Assembly (NCBI RefSeq): GCF_001931685.1
Contig: NZ_MOOY01000005.1
Span: 255,106-319,105 of the forward strand
Direction of reading: 5' to 3'
Length of the DNA stretch: 64,000 nucleotides
DNA from: Pararhizobium arenae
GTDB taxonomy: Bacteria > Pseudomonadota > Alphaproteobacteria > Rhizobiales > Rhizobiaceae
Of this stretch, positions 30,044 through 38,103 are shown piece after piece. Within the stretch, counting starts at the first letter, position 1; each line of letters opens with the position of its first letter. Made by a program: the position numbers and the translations under genes. A model generated the notes under the pieces. It saw only the letters and a list, made by a program, of their open reading frames with translations, was not told the origin of the DNA and did not search any database.

Positions 30044-30871
30044 GTGGATGTTCCGCTCCTTCGCATCGACGATCCTCAGGACCCGCGCATCGCCGGGTTC
30101 GTTTCGATACGCGAGCGCGACCTGACGGGGCGTCACGGACAGTTCGTTGCGGAAGGGACTGTCGTGCTGCGCATGCTGGCAGCCGCCCATCAAGCGGAAA
30201 GGGGGATTTCCGCCGAGGCGATCCTGCTTCTCGAAAATCGCGTCGATGGACTGCAGGACCTGCTTTCGGCGTTTCCAAACGATGTTCCGGTCTATGTCGC
30301 CCGTGCTGCCGTTTTCGATGCGATCGCCGGCTTCAATATGCATCGTGGCGTTCTGGCGCTCGGCCGGCGCGTCGGCATGCCGACCATGCACCAGCTCGTG
30401 TCCGGCCTCGGCCCGCGCAGCCTTATGCTTGCCGCCTGCGGCATTTCCAATCACGACAACATGGGATCGATGTTCCGCAACGCGGCCGCTTTTGGCGTCG
30501 ATGCCATGCTTCTCGATCAAACCTGTTGCGATCCCCTGTATCGCAAGGCGATCCGGGTGTCTGTCGGCTCGGTGCTGTCGGTGCCCTTCAGCCGCGAGGG
30601 TTCCATCGAGGCGATGCTGAAAACTCTGCAGGCCGAGGGATTTGCTCTTTGGGGGTTGTCTCCGGCTGGCGATACGGAACTCGCCGACATTCCGCCTGCG
30701 CCTCGCACCGCGCTGTTGATGGGAACGGAAGGCGAGGGGCTGCCGGCCTCGATCCTGTCGTCGATCCGAACGGCCCGCATTCGCCAGAAGCCGGGGCTCG
30801 ACAGCCTCAACGTGGCAACCGCCGCCGGGATCGCGCTCCATCAGGTCGCATCGATCAATGGCTTTATCTGA
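30044..30871 (+). CDS. SpoU/TrmH-family RNA 2'-O-methyltransferase
   Basis: A 275-residue SPOUT methyltransferase. Three family motifs are present: motif 1 with NMGSMFRNAAAFG, motif 2 LLMGTEGEGL and motif 3 SLNVATAAGIALHQ. An N-terminal RNA substrate-binding domain (about 20-95) precedes. The target is probably a tRNA or rRNA ribose. The start is taken as GTG at 30044; no ATG is found near, and the open frame upstream overlaps the previous gene with a non-protein-like composition. TrmH versus RlmB type is not decided. Confidence 0.9.
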   Translation: MDVPLLRIDDPQDPRIAGFVSIRERDLTGRHGQFVAEGTVVLRMLAAAHQAERGISAEAILLLENRVDGLQDLLSAFPNDVPVYVARAAVFDAIAGFNMHRGVLALGRRVGMPTMHQLVSGLGPRSLMLAACGISNHDNMGSMFRNAAAFGVDAMLLDQTCCDPLYRKAIRVSVGSVLSVPFSREGSIEAMLKTLQAEGFALWGLSPAGDTELADIPPAPRTALLMGTEGEGLPASILSSIRTARIRQKPGLDSLNVATAAGIALHQVASINGFI

Positions 30872-30880
30872 TCGACGGTT

Positions 30881-32053
30881 TTATTCTTTGGGCGGCAAAT
30901 AAGCGGCTGCGCGCGCCGCCAGATTGGGAGCGGCGCCATCCGGGCCGGGCGTCGCGCCGTCCAGGAGCGCGTGGATCGGCGAATTTTCGCCCTCGCGCAT
31001 GGCCGTCATCGCCACGACGGACGCTGCGATGTCGGCGATCTCTTCCCTCAGCGCATCGTCATGCGCCGTGCCGCGCACATTGACCAGACGTTCCGAGAGC
31101 GCCGACACGCGGTTGCGCGCGTGCTCGAAGGAAAGTTCCGAATGCGGAGGCATCGTGTTTGCTGCCGGCTGCTGGGCCACGACGTCAGGTATAGCGATCG
31201 CTGCGACGGCCTTCCTGTCCTTGCGGAGCCCGGCGCCATTCGCCCCCGTGCGCATGGCTTTTACCGTGTCGCGCAGTTCGTTATTTGCGTCCTTGAGCTT
31301 CTGCTTGAGTCTGTCGATTTCGGCTGCCCTACGTTCCAGGAAACTGTCCTTGTCGGCATTGCTGGCCATCTCCCGCGCCAGTTTCTGTTCCAGTTGCTTC
31401 AAGCGGGTCTCGTCGCGTGGCTGGCGCATGGCCAGTTCCCGCGCCTTGGCACCCTCGGCCCGCGCCTCTTCTCGCAGCGCATCGCGTTCGTCGCGCAGGC
31501 TGGAGATACGGCTGATCAGGTTTTCAGCCTCGGCATTGCGCGCTGCCAGATCGATTTTGAGATTGTCGACTTCCATGGAAAGTGTGTTGATCTGGCGCGA
31601 AAGAATGGAGATCTCGGCCTTCTTGGCATCATCGCCCTTTTCCGTCGCGGCAAGCGAGTTCGTCAGACGGTCGATGTGCTGCTCCAGCCGGCGTACCTGC
31701 GAGCGGAAATCTCCGGCCTCGACATTCATCGCCTCGATCTGCGCGTGAAGATCGGCGTTTTCGCCATGCAGGCGCTGGATGTCCTTCAGCACGCTTTCCT
31801 TCTCGAGCATGATCGCCACGGTTTTCTCGCGCTCGCGCCGGAGTTTTTGCTCCGTCCGGGCGTTTTCGGCAGCGTAGCCGGCGCGCGCGGCATCCTTTTG
31901 GGCGCGCACTTCCTGCGGAGAAAGCGGCATGGTCGCCTTCAAGCGGTCTTCAGCGAACCGGATGATGCGCCTGTAGACCAGCGGCGCTACCAGCACGCCC
32001 AGCATCACCGCCGTCAGGAAACCTAGGGAAAACAGAAGGACGAATTGGATCAC
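30881..32053 (-). CDS. Membrane-anchored coiled-coil protein
   Basis: A 390-residue protein with an N-terminal membrane segment (about 3-27), then a very long helical region from about 45 to 275 rich in Glu, Arg, Lys, Ala and Leu with heptad spacing, and a C-terminal Ala/Pro-rich tail. This resembles cell-envelope or chromosome-organising coiled-coil proteins, but I do not recognise a named one. Charge pattern (RREREKTVAIML, RDERDALREEA) suggests a dimeric rod in the cytoplasm. It is convergent with the methyltransferase gene, stops 9 bp apart. Confidence 0.82.
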   Translation of the reverse strand: MIQFVLLFSLGFLTAVMLGVLVAPLVYRRIIRFAEDRLKATMPLSPQEVRAQKDAARAGYAAENARTEQKLRREREKTVAIMLEKESVLKDIQRLHGENADLHAQIEAMNVEAGDFRSQVRRLEQHIDRLTNSLAATEKGDDAKKAEISILSRQINTLSMEVDNLKIDLAARNAEAENLISRISSLRDERDALREEARAEGAKARELAMRQPRDETRLKQLEQKLAREMASNADKDSFLERRAAEIDRLKQKLKDANNELRDTVKAMRTGANGAGLRKDRKAVAAIAIPDVVAQQPAANTMPPHSELSFEHARNRVSALSERLVNVRGTAHDDALREEIADIAASVVAMTAMREGENSPIHALLDGATPGPDGAAPNLAARAAAYLPPKE

Positions 32054-32205
32054 AGGCGGCCGTTCGGTTGGGGCCGGCGTCTGGCCGCCGTGCCGGTGCG
32101 ATGATCATCGAAGAGGCCGGTCGCGCGACCGGCCTGACTTCAGGATATCATGATTTTCAGGGCATGCACCGGATCTTTTGTCGTCCGGTGACACAAGAAC
32201 AAGGT

Positions 32206-32796
32206 TCAGAATGGATTCCAGGTGGGCTGCTGGGTCAGTTTCAGATAGCCGACATTGATGCCCAATCGGGCGCCGACGCCGGTGCGGATCGGTACGATGA
32301 CGATGTTGTCATCGGTGACGACGGTCATGCCGAAGCCCGCCACCACGTAAGCCGAGCCGGAGACGCCGCCGAAGCGCTTGTAGAGGGACGGAACGCTTGG
32401 GAGATTGTAGACCAGCATCATCGTGCGGCTGCCCTGGCCGCCCCAGTCGAGACCCAGGGAAGGGCCCTGCCAGAAAACGTCGTGCTGGCCTGCGTTCTTG
32501 GTGTAGAGGTCGCCTTCGCCATAGGTGAGGCCGGCGATGAAGGCGCCGGAGCCTTCCTGGCCGAGAATATAGCCGTTCGGCAGCCCGTAGTTCTGGAAGG
32601 CGCGTTCGACCACCTTCGCAAGGCCACCGGATGTGGAGCCGAAAAAGCCGTGCCCGGCATCGACGATTTCCTGCATCGAATATTGCGTGCCACTGGCGGA
32701 CTGGGCATTAGCCGGCTGCAACAGCCCCAAGACGGCAAGAAAGGTTACGGCAATGCTGAGGCAGGCTGCCTTGGCGGACTTGATCATCGTCTGCAT
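32206..32796 (-). CDS. eipA: Envelope integrity protein EipA (DUF1134)
   Basis: A 196-residue periplasmic protein with a signal peptide ending ANA at about residue 31. The DUF1134 hallmarks are present: GYILGQEGSGAFIAGLTYGEG, VFWQGPSLGLDWGG, MMLVYNLPSV and GARLGINVGYLKL. In Brucella the orthologue protects the envelope and is reported as part of the CtrA regulon; that agrees with its place beside chpT here. The start follows GGAGGATAGA, and the open frame extends 24 codons upstream with no family likeness. Confidence 0.88.
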   Translation of the reverse strand: MQTMIKSAKAACLSIAVTFLAVLGLLQPANAQSASGTQYSMQEIVDAGHGFFGSTSGGLAKVVERAFQNYGLPNGYILGQEGSGAFIAGLTYGEGDLYTKNAGQHDVFWQGPSLGLDWGGQGSRTMMLVYNLPSVPSLYKRFGGVSGSAYVVAGFGMTVVTDDNIVIVPIRTGVGARLGINVGYLKLTQQPTWNPF

Positions 32797-32925
32797 TCTA
32801 TCCTCCGTGAGGCGACCGGGTCGTTGCCTTACCACTCTGGGCCTTGCCGATCTCGCGCCGAGAGGCACGCGTCATGATGGCGGAAAGGCAACCCGGCAGT
32901 TCGAAAGCAATTTGAACCGATCATC

Positions 32926-32940
32926 TTAACAATCGGTTTA
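32926..32940. promoter_or_regulatory. Near-consensus CtrA box between eipA and chpT
   Basis: TTAA-CAATCGG-TTTA, one mismatch from TTAA-N7-TTAA. It lies 130 bp upstream of the eipA start (minus strand) and 142 bp upstream of chpT (plus strand), so it could act on either. Confidence 0.5.
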
Positions 32941-33081
32941 CCAAATGTGGTGTCATTATGAACTTCGATAAACTTCACGCGAACGCTATGCCCGCGCAAT
33001 GTTCCTCGACTAGAGATTCGGGGAACGGCGCAATGCGATGCCGTAGCTAGGCAGCCGAACGAAGCCTTTGAGGAAAAGACG

Positions 33082-33729
33082 ATGGTAAAGAACCTGACCC
33101 TGACCGGTCCCGACCTGGCGGCGCTTCTGTGCAGCCGTGTATGCCACGATATCATTTCGCCGGTCGGCGCGATCAACAACGGTCTGGAACTTCTGGATGA
33201 GGGCGGTGCTGACGCGGACGCGATGGACCTTATCCGCACCAGCGCCTTGAACGCGTCCGTCCGCTTGAAGTTCGCCCGTCTGGCCTTCGGTGCCTCCGGC
33301 TCTGTCGGTGCTTCGATCGATACGGGCGAGGCCGAAAAGGCGGCCCGCGATTTCGCATCCGTTGAAAAGAAGACGGAAGTCACCTGGACCGGCCCGCGCG
33401 TCATCATTCCGAAGAACCGTGTCAAGCTGCTGCTCAATCTCTTCCTGATCGCCTATGGCGCGATCCCGCGCGGCGGTTCTGTCAATGTCATTCTTGAAAA
33501 CCCGGAATATGACGCGGTCTTCAAGCTGATCGCCAAGGGCAAGATGATGCGCGTGCCGCCGAAGCTGGTCGAGCTTCTGGCCGGGACGATGGAAGAAGCC
33601 GTCGACGCCCACACGATCCAGCCCTATTACACTGTCCTTCTCGCCGAAGAGGCGGGCATGGAAATCGAAATCAATTCGACCCCTGAGGAGATCGTTTTCT
33701 CTGCGAAGACGATTTCAACGGAAGCCTGA
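33082..33729 (+). CDS. chpT: Histidine phosphotransferase ChpT
   Basis: ChpT passes phosphate from the hybrid kinase CckA to CtrA and CpdR in the alphaproteobacterial cell-cycle phosphorelay. The 215 residues contain the phosphorylated His H22 in SRVCHDIISPVGAINNGLELL, a four-helix dimerisation segment, and a degenerate C-terminal Bergerat-like domain without ATP motifs. Start ATG 33082 follows GAGGAAAAGACG. Its substrate ctrA is 1.3 kb away in the opposite direction. Confidence 0.95.
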   Translation: MVKNLTLTGPDLAALLCSRVCHDIISPVGAINNGLELLDEGGADADAMDLIRTSALNASVRLKFARLAFGASGSVGASIDTGEAEKAARDFASVEKKTEVTWTGPRVIIPKNRVKLLLNLFLIAYGAIPRGGSVNVILENPEYDAVFKLIAKGKMMRVPPKLVELLAGTMEEAVDAHTIQPYYTVLLAEEAGMEIEINSTPEEIVFSAKTISTEA

Positions 33730-33836
33730 TCGGCGGCATTTTTATTCCCGTGGTAACTGATTGTTTGCCAACGCCAGTTACAGTTGTTTACGGGAGAAAT
33801 ATCCCGCCAGAACAAACTGGAGTTGTGGAGCAGACG

Positions 33837-34199
33837 ATGCAGCGCTTGATGATCGCCGACGATTCCGACGTCGTAAGAAAAGTCGGAAAGCGTATTCTCT
33901 CCGGGATGGGTTTTCTTGTTTCGGAAGCCGCAAACGGTCTTGAAGCCCTTGCGCGCTGCCAGACGGAACTGCCGAACATCATCATTGTCGATGCGGCGCT
34001 CGATGGCGCCCTCGATCTGATCGGCAATATCCGCCGCCTGCCGGAAGGCAAGTCCGTGCGCATCTACTACTGCGTCGTTGAAGCTGACCTGAAGAAGATG
34101 ATGGCCGGCAAGCGGGCCGGCGCCGATGATTTCCTTTTGAAACCGTTCGATCGCAAGATCCTGACCAACGTTTTCGCAAGCCTGTCGATCGCGGCCTGA
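33837..34199 (+). CDS. Single-domain response regulator next to chpT
   Basis: A 120-residue receiver domain without an output domain. The acidic pocket D8/D9, the phosphoacceptor D52 (IIIVDAAL) and the conserved K102 (LLKPF) are visible. The switch residue usually Thr/Ser appears to be V80 (or C79), an unusual feature. It starts at an ATG (33837) just downstream of chpT, in the same direction, so it may be a partner or competing phosphate sink in the CckA-ChpT relay. It does not read like CpdR or DivK; I leave it unnamed. Confidence 0.87.
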   Translation: MQRLMIADDSDVVRKVGKRILSGMGFLVSEAANGLEALARCQTELPNIIIVDAALDGALDLIGNIRRLPEGKSVRIYYCVVEADLKKMMAGKRAGADDFLLKPFDRKILTNVFASLSIAA

Positions 34200-34219
34200 G
34201 ACGCGACCAATCTCGTTGA

Positions 34220-34254
34220 AAGGCGCATGTTCCGCTGGGATACGCGCCTTTTTT
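34220..34254 (+). terminator. Terminator after the response regulator
   Basis: Stem AAGGCGC / GCGCCTT with a 17-nt loop, followed by Ts up to 34254. Confidence 0.75.
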
Positions 34255-34296
34255 GATGCCGAGTTTTTGCGTGGTGCCTTCTCGACGGAAAACGGC

Positions 34297-34326
34297 AAAA
34301 AGCCCGCCGAAACGGCAGGCTTTTCA
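34297..34326. terminator. Hairpin terminator downstream of ctrA
   Basis: Stem AAAAGCCCGCCG / CGGCAGGCTTTT with one mismatch and an AAA loop. A and T runs at both feet allow use from either direction, most probably for ctrA on the minus strand. Confidence 0.82.
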
Positions 34327-34393
34327 TAAAATCCCTGTCAACGGAAAACGACCGCCATGCGGGGAGCGATCGTAATCGTTTCCTGGTTGCCGA

Positions 34394-35092
34394 TCAGGCG
34401 CTTTCTGCGAAATCGCCGTCCGGCTCGCGCAGCACATAGCCGCGGCCCCAGACCGTTTCGATGTAGTTTGCGCCGCCGGCGGCGTTCGCCAGCTTCTTGC
34501 GCAGCTTGCAGATGAAGACGTCGATGATCTTCAGTTCGGGCTCGTCCATGCCGCCATAAAGGTGGTTGAGGAACATTTCCTTGGTGAGCGTCGTGCCCTT
34601 GCGAAGGGAGAGCAGCTCGAGCATCTGGTATTCCTTGCCCGTCAGGTGGACGCGCTGGCCGCCGACTTCGACGGTCTTGGCGTCGAGGTTGACGATCAGT
34701 TCGCCGGTCGAGATGACCGACTGGGCATGGCCCTTGGAGCGGCGGACGATGGCGTGGATACGCGCGACCAGCTCATCCTTGTGGAACGGCTTGGTCATAT
34801 AGTCGTCGGCGCCGAAGCCGAGGCCGCGAACCTTGTCCTCGATGCCGGCCATGCCGGAGAGGATGAGGATGGGCGTCTTGACCTTGGACAGGCGCAGCGT
34901 GCGCAGAACCTCGTAACCGGACATATCCGGCAGGTTCAGGTCGAGCAGGATGATGTCGTAGTCATAGAGTTTGCCGAGATCGACGCCCTCTTCACCGAGA
35001 TCGGTGGTGTAAACGTTAAAACTTTCCGACTTGAGCATCAGTTCGATGCTCTGCGCTGTCGCGCTGTCGTCTTCAATGAGTAGAACCCGCAT
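34394..35092 (-). CDS. ctrA: Cell-cycle master response regulator CtrA
   Basis: CtrA controls division, flagellar and envelope genes and blocks replication initiation in alphaproteobacteria. The 232-residue protein has a receiver domain with phosphoacceptor D51 ([16 protein letters not shown] shortened) and an OmpR-type winged helix starting about 125 with [17 protein letters not shown] and the recognition helix region [19 protein letters not shown] 35092 gives the standard N-terminus [11 protein letters not shown] 444-bp upstream region carries four GANTC sites. The tail lacks the typical hydrophobic AA pair but ends ESA. Confidence 0.97.
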   Translation of the reverse strand: MRVLLIEDDSATAQSIELMLKSESFNVYTTDLGEEGVDLGKLYDYDIILLDLNLPDMSGYEVLRTLRLSKVKTPILILSGMAGIEDKVRGLGFGADDYMTKPFHKDELVARIHAIVRRSKGHAQSVISTGELIVNLDAKTVEVGGQRVHLTGKEYQMLELLSLRKGTTLTKEMFLNHLYGGMDEPELKIIDVFICKLRKKLANAAGGANYIETVWGRGYVLREPDGDFAESA

Positions 35093-35536
35093 AATTGTCC
35101 CCTTTTCCGCCGCCGAAAGGTAAGTTTTGAGGCCTCCTGACGCGATACGGATCCAGTCGTTGCCTGATTTGGAGGCTGCCAGCAAATGGTTAACAAATTC
35201 TGATTCACTCTGGCAAGAGCACCGAATTTGTTAAATATTTTTCGCAGGCCCCTGTTTTTCCTTAGAATTCGCTATACGGCATTCTAATGTACAACATTAA
35301 GAACGACGCCTAACTGACTCCGGTGACTCAATCTCTGCCAATCCCAGAATCTGCGAATTGGCGTTTACCGACCCTTAAATGATCATCCCTATGATTAATG
35401 ATGCCCGTAAACGAAAGGTTACCAGCGGTAGGTATTTGTTAAGATCGCTGGCATTTTTTTGTTTTCGGCCCGGTCCGGTCGCCCGATCGGACCAAAATCT
35501 TGTGACCGGGGTCTCGTTATCCGCGGAGTATTGCGT
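35093..35536. other. ctrA / fliJ divergent intergenic region
   Basis: 444 bp with no supported gene. It is AT-rich, with many TTAA half-sites but no exact TTAA-N7-TTAA. It must hold the promoters of both ctrA and the fliJ-like gene. The four GANTC sites are listed separately. Confidence 0.6.
35202..35351. promoter_or_regulatory. Four GANTC (CcrM methylation) sites upstream of ctrA
   Basis: GATTC at 35202, GACTC at 35316 and 35325, and GAATC at 35347 all match GANTC, the CcrM methylation site of alphaproteobacteria. The one nearest the ctrA start is 110 bp upstream. In Caulobacter, such a site in the ctrA promoter links methylation state with ctrA transcription. The same region serves the divergent fliJ-like gene. 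Confidence 0.6.
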
Positions 35537-35887
35537 ATGAAGTCACGTGAAAGCCTTGTGCGCCTGAAGGAATTTCAGGTGAAGGAAAAGCAGCGTCAAT
35601 TGAACCAGCTTCAGATGATGATGGCTGAATTTGATCGGATGACCAAGGAATTGGAAAGCCAGATCAACTTCGAGGAAAAGAAGTCGGGGATCACCGATCC
35701 CGCCCATTTCGCCTATCCGACCTTTGCAAAGGCCGCTCGCCAGCGTGCCGATAATTTGCAGGTGTCGGTACGCGAGCTGAAAGTCCAGCAGGATGCGGCG
35801 GAACTCGCGCTCGAAGAGGTCAAGGCCGAGTTTGCCAAGGCAGCGGCACTTGAAGAGCGTGACAGCGGCCAGCGACTGCGCGCCTGA
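35537..35887 (+). CDS. fliJ: FliJ-family flagellar export chaperone-like protein
   Basis: A 116-residue, almost fully helical protein (SLVRLKEFQVKEKQRQLNQL and later heptads), as expected of FliJ, the coiled-coil stalk of the flagellar export ATPase FliI. Its place next to ctrA is conserved in related alphaproteobacteria, which supports this over a generic coiled-coil call. I chose ATG 35537, as the upstream part of the open frame reads as non-coding. No fliI or other flagellar gene is seen in the window. Confidence 0.75.
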   Translation: MKSRESLVRLKEFQVKEKQRQLNQLQMMMAEFDRMTKELESQINFEEKKSGITDPAHFAYPTFAKAARQRADNLQVSVRELKVQQDAAELALEEVKAEFAKAAALEERDSGQRLRA

Positions 35888-35965
35888 CACCTTGCCGGTG
35901 TCCGCTGATTGCGGCATAGGCTCAGGAAAGTAGGGGCGGCGGGCTTCGCCATGCCGCCACAAACA

Positions 35966-36014
35966 AAAGACCCATCTTACCGTCCAAAGGGGGACGGGTA
36001 GGATGGGTCTTTTG
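35966..36014. terminator. Long bidirectional hairpin terminator
   Basis: An extended stem of about 20 bp, with left arm AAAAGACCCATCTTAC and right arm GTAGGATGGGTCTTTT and inner CCGTCC/GGACGG, with one small bulge. It serves the fliJ-like gene from the left and the GNAT gene from the right. Confidence 0.88.
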
Positions 36015-36048
36015 CGTTTCCTGTCTCTGCGGACGGGTGCGCAGGTGT

Positions 36049-36330
36049 CTAAGCCTGGATCACATCCTGCCATTCGGGGTGGCGTTGCGCCTGTGCGCGC
36101 ATGAAGGGGCAGAGCGGGATGATCTTCCAGCCGCCTCTGCGGGCGGCTTCGACCGCATGAAGGGCAAGCGCCTGTCCCACGCCCTTGCCGCGCAGCGCAT
36201 CCGGAACCCCCGTATGATCGATGATGATCAGGCCAGGTGACGACCGTGAATAGGTCATCTCGCCGGTATGGCCGTCAATGGTGGCATGGTATCGGCCGTG
36301 AGAGCCGATTTCTTCGTCCTTGATATCCAT
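36049..36330 (-). CDS. Small GNAT-type N-acetyltransferase (YjdJ-like)
   Basis: A 93-residue member of the short GNAT subfamily. It has the CoA-binding block VPDALRGKGVGQALALHAVEAA (shortened here to RGKGVGQAL) and the closing block IIPLCPFMRAQAQRHPEWQ, with the conserved Cys and the PFMR motif characteristic of this subfamily. Homologues may acetylate small metabolites; the substrate is unknown. I take the start at 36330; the open frame reaches 31 codons further but without homology. Confidence 0.85.
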   Translation of the reverse strand: MDIKDEEIGSHGRYHATIDGHTGEMTYSRSSPGLIIIDHTGVPDALRGKGVGQALALHAVEAARRGGWKIIPLCPFMRAQAQRHPEWQDVIQA

Positions 36331-36408
36331 CTGCTGCTCTGTCCTCCTGCGATTGCCGCCAACAATGGCATGCTCCTGATGCCAATTGAAAGAGGACTTA
36401 AAACGGTT

Positions 36409-36438
36409 TCGGGCGGCCTCCACCTGGAAGCCGCCCGA
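36409..36438. other. Inverted repeat downstream of sciP
   Basis: TCGGGCGGC at 36409-36417 with GCCGCCCGA at 36430-36438 and a 12-nt loop. The position fits termination of sciP, but no T run follows, so only the hairpin is certain. Confidence 0.5.
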
Positions 36439-36520
36439 GAAAATATGGTCTGTTGATTGTCGGCACGTCAGGTGCCGTCCTGAGCGATCAGCAAAGCTCC
36501 GTCACAGAGCCTGGCTGCGA

Positions 36521-36796
36521 TTAATGGCGGTACTGCTGGATGCGGGTGGTGCGCAGTCCTGCAAGGCCATGGTCGTTGATCGAGGACTGCCAGGAGAGGA
36601 ATTCTTCAACGGTCAGGGTATAGCGCTCGCAGGCCTCTTCGAGGCTGAGCAGGCCACCGCGCACGGCGGCGACGACCTCTGCCTTGCGGCGGATGACCCA
36701 GCGCCGGGTATTGGCGGGCGGCAGATCGGCAATTGTCAGAGGGCTGCCATCGGGGCCGATGACATATTTCACGCGGGGTCGTATCATTTCGGTCAT
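36521..36796 (-). CDS. sciP: CtrA inhibitor SciP (DUF1153)
   Basis: A 91-residue helix-turn-helix protein, 90% covered by the DUF1153 pattern: MTEMIRPRVKYVIGPDG at the start, PPANTRRWVIRRKAEVVAAV and LSLEEACERYTLTVEEFLSW. SciP binds DNA-bound CtrA and represses its G1 targets. The protein is intact and of normal size. The near-consensus CtrA box 54-68 bp upstream of the start would close the CtrA-SciP feedback loop known from Caulobacter. Confidence 0.95.
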   Translation of the reverse strand: MTEMIRPRVKYVIGPDGSPLTIADLPPANTRRWVIRRKAEVVAAVRGGLLSLEEACERYTLTVEEFLSWQSSINDHGLAGLRTTRIQQYRH

Positions 36797-36849
36797 TGGA
36801 CTCTCTACACATACTCAAGACCATATTCCCGCAACTTACCTCGCCACAT

Positions 36850-36864
36850 TTAACATTTGCCTAA
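36850..36864. promoter_or_regulatory. Near-consensus CtrA box upstream of sciP
   Basis: TTAA-CATTTGC-CTAA, one mismatch from TTAA-N7-TTAA, 54 bp upstream of the sciP start on the minus strand. Confidence 0.55.
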
Positions 36865-37003
36865 GCGGGCAGTAACAATTCACTCATAATTTTAATGATC
36901 AAGGCGAAGCGCGTGAGAGTAGTGGAAATGAGCACGGGTTCGTCTGCGTGACATCGTGGTCCATCCGCAGGCTTCGCATTGCCGGCCGTTTCCGTGTCCC
37001 GAC

Positions 37004-37032
37004 AACCCTGGAGATTGCCGAGCTCCAGGGTT
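37004..37032. other. Perfect 10-bp stem-loop, possible small RNA element
   Basis: AACCCTGGAG at 37004-37013 pairs with CTCCAGGGTT at 37023-37032 around a 9-nt loop. No T run follows on either strand. It could be part of a small RNA or a regulatory hairpin in the leader of the LuxR-type gene. Confidence 0.4.
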
Positions 37033-37286
37033 CTCGCATGGGAGCCATGCAAATTCCGTTGTTTAGTCTGGTTAAAATTTTAGCTATATCCGCCGAGAAA
37101 TTGAGCATGAAGCATTATTTAAATGCTCCTGAGGCTCGCGAAGCACATATTTCTCCAGTTTATTTCGATTTGATCCAGCAGCTGCCCGCTGTCCTGGCAA
37201 ATTTCTGTTTGGAGGTTTGTTCGCCTTTGCTGTCCGGAGCCAATGTTATTTGAAACGGCTGCGCGCCGAGGAATTGGTGAACGACG

Positions 37287-38015
37287 ATGAGGGACCCGGA
37301 GCAGGTGGCCTTGCACAACGACGCTTATGCTGATTTGCTTTCAGGCATGAGCGGTTCCGTACAGACCGAATACGAAGTGCTGCATCTGATGCGCCAGTGC
37401 GCGGCGCAGTTCGGGTTCAACAATTTCATGATCGTACGGTTTCCGATCGGCGAGCATCAGCGTTTTGCCGAGCGGCTGGTTTTGAGCAACTGGCCTTCCG
37501 ATCTCGTGCGTCGTTACGATCTGGCCGGCTGTTTCGGGCTGAGCCCGCTGGTCGATCGCCTGCGCCAGACGAAGCTTCCCATGTTTTCGGCGACCGACGC
37601 ATTGATGCAGGCCGAAGGCGGCGACAGAGCCGAACTTGCCTGGGAAGGCATGGACAACACCTTTGCGGTGCATCTCCATACCACCTATGGCGAATCCTAT
37701 ATCGCGACGCTTTCCGGCACGCGCGCGGCCCCCGACGAAAGCGAAACCGCCAATATCTTCATGGCGCTCGTGAAGCTTTTCGAATGTCTGGAGCGCACGT
37801 TCGAGGCTGGCTCGTCCGCCCGCGACAAGCTGTCGGCCCGCGAGATCGAGTGCCTGCGCTGGGCGGCGGCTGGAAAGAGCAGCGACGAGATCGCCATCAT
37901 CCTCGGTATCTCCGCCTACACGGTCAGCAGCTACTTCAAGACGGCCACCCGCAAGCTCGATGCCGTCAACCGCATGCAGGCGATCGCCCGCGCCATGCGG
38001 CTCAAGCTGATCTGA
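37287..38015 (+). CDS. LuxR-type regulator with autoinducer-binding-like domain
   Basis: A 242-residue regulator. Residues about 25-165 form an autoinducer-binding type domain; a C-terminal LuxR helix-turn-helix runs from about 178 with LSAREIECLRWAAAGKSSDEIAIIL (shortened to its key LSxREIECLRWAAxG). No luxI synthase is in the window, so it is a LuxR solo or responds to a remote signal. The position beside sciP and the orientation suggest the pair could share control elements. The start ATG 37287 is preceded by an AT-rich leader. Confidence 0.87.
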   Translation: MRDPEQVALHNDAYADLLSGMSGSVQTEYEVLHLMRQCAAQFGFNNFMIVRFPIGEHQRFAERLVLSNWPSDLVRRYDLAGCFGLSPLVDRLRQTKLPMFSATDALMQAEGGDRAELAWEGMDNTFAVHLHTTYGESYIATLSGTRAAPDESETANIFMALVKLFECLERTFEAGSSARDKLSAREIECLRWAAAGKSSDEIAIILGISAYTVSSYFKTATRKLDAVNRMQAIARAMRLKLI

Positions 38016-38103
38016 GACGGTCCGTTTGCCGGGTCGGCCGCTGCTGCCCTTGTCTCGCGCGGCAAGACTTTCTATATGACCGGCACGCCAAGGCTTCAGG
38101 GCG

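Larger units (their letters stand above)
36797..37286. other. sciP / luxR-type gene intergenic region
   Basis: 490 bp between two divergent genes. Apart from the CtrA-like box near sciP, it contains a 10-bp perfect stem (37004-37032) and an AGCATT-ATTTA-AATGCT palindrome at 37111-37127. A plus-strand frame of 101 codons at 36948-37253 has no ribosome site or family likeness and is not accepted. Confidence 0.55.

Noticed and set aside
35460-35536. Upstream extension of the fliJ-like gene in the same frame
   Set aside because: The extra 26 codons read as non-coding sequence and lack a ribosome site. The ATG at 35537 fits better.
36948-37253. A 101-codon plus-strand frame between sciP and the LuxR-type gene
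   Set aside because: No ribosome site; it runs through palindromes and AT-rich leader sequence.
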